Below are positions 40,905-42,771 of a stretch of 42,771 nt of DNA, piece by piece. The stretch lies in NCBI GenBank assembly GCA_003427395.1, contig BFEA01001110.1:76807-119577 (forward strand). Direction: 5' to 3'. Position 1 is the stretch's first letter; each line of letters begins with the position of its first letter. Origin of the DNA: Chara braunii (lineage: Eukaryota; Streptophyta; Charophyceae; Charales; Characeae). The notes beneath the pieces were generated by a model. It saw only the letters and a list, made by a program, of their open reading frames with translations, was not told the DNA's origin and did not search any database. Position numbers and translations under genes: made by a program.

Positions 40905-42771
40905 GAGCGCGGTGGCCAGAGGTCAANAGAGAGGGTGACTGGCAAGCGCGAGACATTACGTGGACAGGNTGTANGTGGCAAGACCGGTAGAGCAAGAAGA
41001 CCGTTGGTGAGAGGTGTGAGGAGGTGTGAGTGGTACGCTAGACACATGGGTGGTGAGAGGTGTGAGGAGGTATGAGCGGTACGCTAGACACATGGGTTGC
41101 AATTTGATAGAGAGGGATGTGAGCAGTCGACGAGAGAGAGAGAGAGAGAGAGGTAGTTAAGAGACCATCGACAGTTGTCAGACAGAAGGGGAAGCAAGTG
41201 GGCTCTTAGTGCAGAATAGTGCATGAGGTCGTGATTGGTGTATTCAGTTTGCACTTGGCACGTTCGCGCGAGAGGTAAAAAGCACAAGTGCGACTTGCGA
41301 GTGATGGGGTGGACAACGCTCAATTTTCTTGTTTGTGCGCGTGCGAGAGGGAACGAGGCNGGTTTGCGGAGCGTGACTGACGTCAACCTTTTCCGTACAA
41401 GCCTGCACGACATTTTGTTTAGGCCTCGAAAGACTGAGGGGTAGAAGAGANGCGACANCTAGGGGAGACAAGTGAAAGAGACTGAGCCTAAGGCAGTCTG
41501 CTTGCTACTCATGATCAGACGGGGCGTACTTCTGCGGGGAGAGTAATGACGGACCAACGAGAGGGAGGTGCATCTCGCTTCTTGGAGAATGGGGTTTCCT
41601 TGCTGACAGNTNTCTGTCCCGCTCCCCTCATGTGACTTTCAGCCTGCGAAGANGACNNCAATCAAGGATCATCAATGCTTTTCTTNAANGATCATCTTGG
41701 CTGAGTCCTCAGATAAGACAACGGTTATTGCAAAATGATCNCTTATTTCTCTTGCAAAGTTTAATGTCTCTTTCANCTCGCTCAATTAGTAAGAATGATA
41801 GTTATTGGCTAACTACNNAGCGTTGTGACAGTGAGTCAGGTCCTCGGTGGACTGTATAAGCGTATAAATAATGGAGGGCCAGCACATTGAGGGCTAGTTT
41901 AAAAGTTTTAGTGACACAGAAATTGAATATACANGGGTTGACATGATCGTACGCTGACCATTCGAAAGTACCACTTGCATTGAGCCGCTTATCTGATTAT
42001 TTTGCANAAATAAAGAGGCANGTAATTTTCATGTTCATGCGTCCATACCCTTCTGTGGACAGACAAAGGCTGCAAATTCGACTTGGAACTATGATGTCGT
42101 CACATTGCGTGACTGTACAGTTCTGATTACTTGCGTGATTGCACAACGTGACCATAGTGTCTAACTGCTCGGTGTCATTGCATTGTGTGACCGCACAGTG
42201 CTGATCGCACCGTGTTACAACGTCATACGACTACTTTATGCATGACTGCATAAGTGAACGTCTGCTCGGGTTACGCGAAATGGTCCGCTTGAATGCTCAT
42301 TTGGAGTCGTATGCCTTCGCGCGTGACCTGAGGGGGATTGGGTACTTGACCGTATAAACCTGCATGTGACCGTGTGAGTAGAAGAATGCATGCTCGAGTG
42401 TTCCTTTTTCTTGGTGGGTTCGGAGAGGGAAAATTTGATATCTGTCGAATGTACCAGCTTGCTTTTCACTCCCAGAGTACTTTGCATGTCAAATGTAGTA
42501 CGGAGGCTACTGCCTTTTGATTTTTGTCTATACCTTAATGTCGGATGTATGGAGAAGAGAAAAGCAATGTTGAGAAGGATTTCCTATGTCCTCGCTAAGT
42601 ACCTACTTGATGGTGACTAAGGTACCCAGACCTGTTCGAGCTGGAGTAACCTTCAACTTGAAAGTCTGTGGAGTCTTAAATTCGTTCTTGCTAAAGCTCC
42701 TCCTACGCCTCCCCATTTACTGTTCTCGGAAGTTGTTGTTTTAGATAGCCATCTACGTAAGTTGACAACGG
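40839..42771 (+). mobile_element. Putative 3' LTR, 5' part only (cut by window end)
   Basis: Direct copy of 20032-21914, with TGACGTCC at 40846, TATA at 41864 and AATAAA at 42009. It carries an extra 46-bp tandem unit at 41005-41096. Identity is lowest at the start and higher after 41100. If the LTR model is right, another 4 kb or so of LTR follows beyond the window. Confidence 0.65.
41005..41096 (+). repeat. 46-bp tandem duplication in the 3' copy
   Basis: Two units begin TGGTGAGAGGTGTGAGGAGG and end ACACATGGG (41005-41050 and 41051-41096). The copy at 20200-20247 has one unit. It is a lineage-specific slip after the two LTR copies separated. Confidence 0.85.

Overview
This is eukaryotic nuclear DNA, almost entirely retroelement-derived and non-coding. 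It is AT/GC heterogeneous, carries scattered N calls, and has GT-AG type splice signals. No prokaryotic operon, rRNA or tRNA gene was recognised. The reverse transcriptase and integrase belong to a Ty3/gypsy lineage with a YIDD-NPVKG type RT and an HPQANAPVERGH integrase motif. From memory this resembles elements of large repeat-rich genomes such as charophyte algae (Chara-like) or some fungi. That host guess is weak; no host housekeeping gene is visible.

Layout. (1) 1-3765: the tail of an integrase, then a 195-bp spacer with a splice-acceptor-like end, then a long stop-riddled gag with a zinc knuckle. The order is therefore pol then gag. (2) 3766-9199: non-coding, GC-rich in part, with a TATA box and many perfect hairpins. 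(3) 9200-13040 and 15605-18662: two diverged direct copies (A and B) of a large non-coding unit. Each carries an array of about ten hairpins whose stems differ but stay complementary, while the TAAGAT/TAAGAC loop is constant. Between them lie 2.6 kb with possible minus-strand repeated exons. (4) 18663-20031: TG-rich spacer ending in a long CT microsatellite. (5) 20032-42771: what I read as one giant Ty3/gypsy element. A repeat at 20032-21914 or beyond returns at 40839-42771, where the window ends. A tRNA-Asp-like primer binding site lies at 26127, next to an LTR-like ...GCGACA end. The simplest model is a roughly 6-kb LTR whose 3' copy is cut off by the window edge.

Within this element the putative LTR and the leader before gag carry a chain of small unknown ORFs (23136, 24432, 24881, 28131, 28549, 29002, 29562, 29847). 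At least four of them are diverged paralogs of one domain; two others form a second family and two a third. They abut or overlap like a bacterial operon and run directly into gag (30184), protease, RT/RNase H (about 32290-33928) and integrase (about 33870-35559). Gag and pol carry stops and frameshifts, so this copy is probably dead or poorly sequenced. The 25233-28651 part is duplicated around a 50-N gap, most likely two unmerged overlapping contig ends. Downstream of pol lie a third hairpin-rich stretch, simple repeats, an ambiguous coding stretch (37524-38126), and an ORF (40383-40904) that runs into the second LTR copy.
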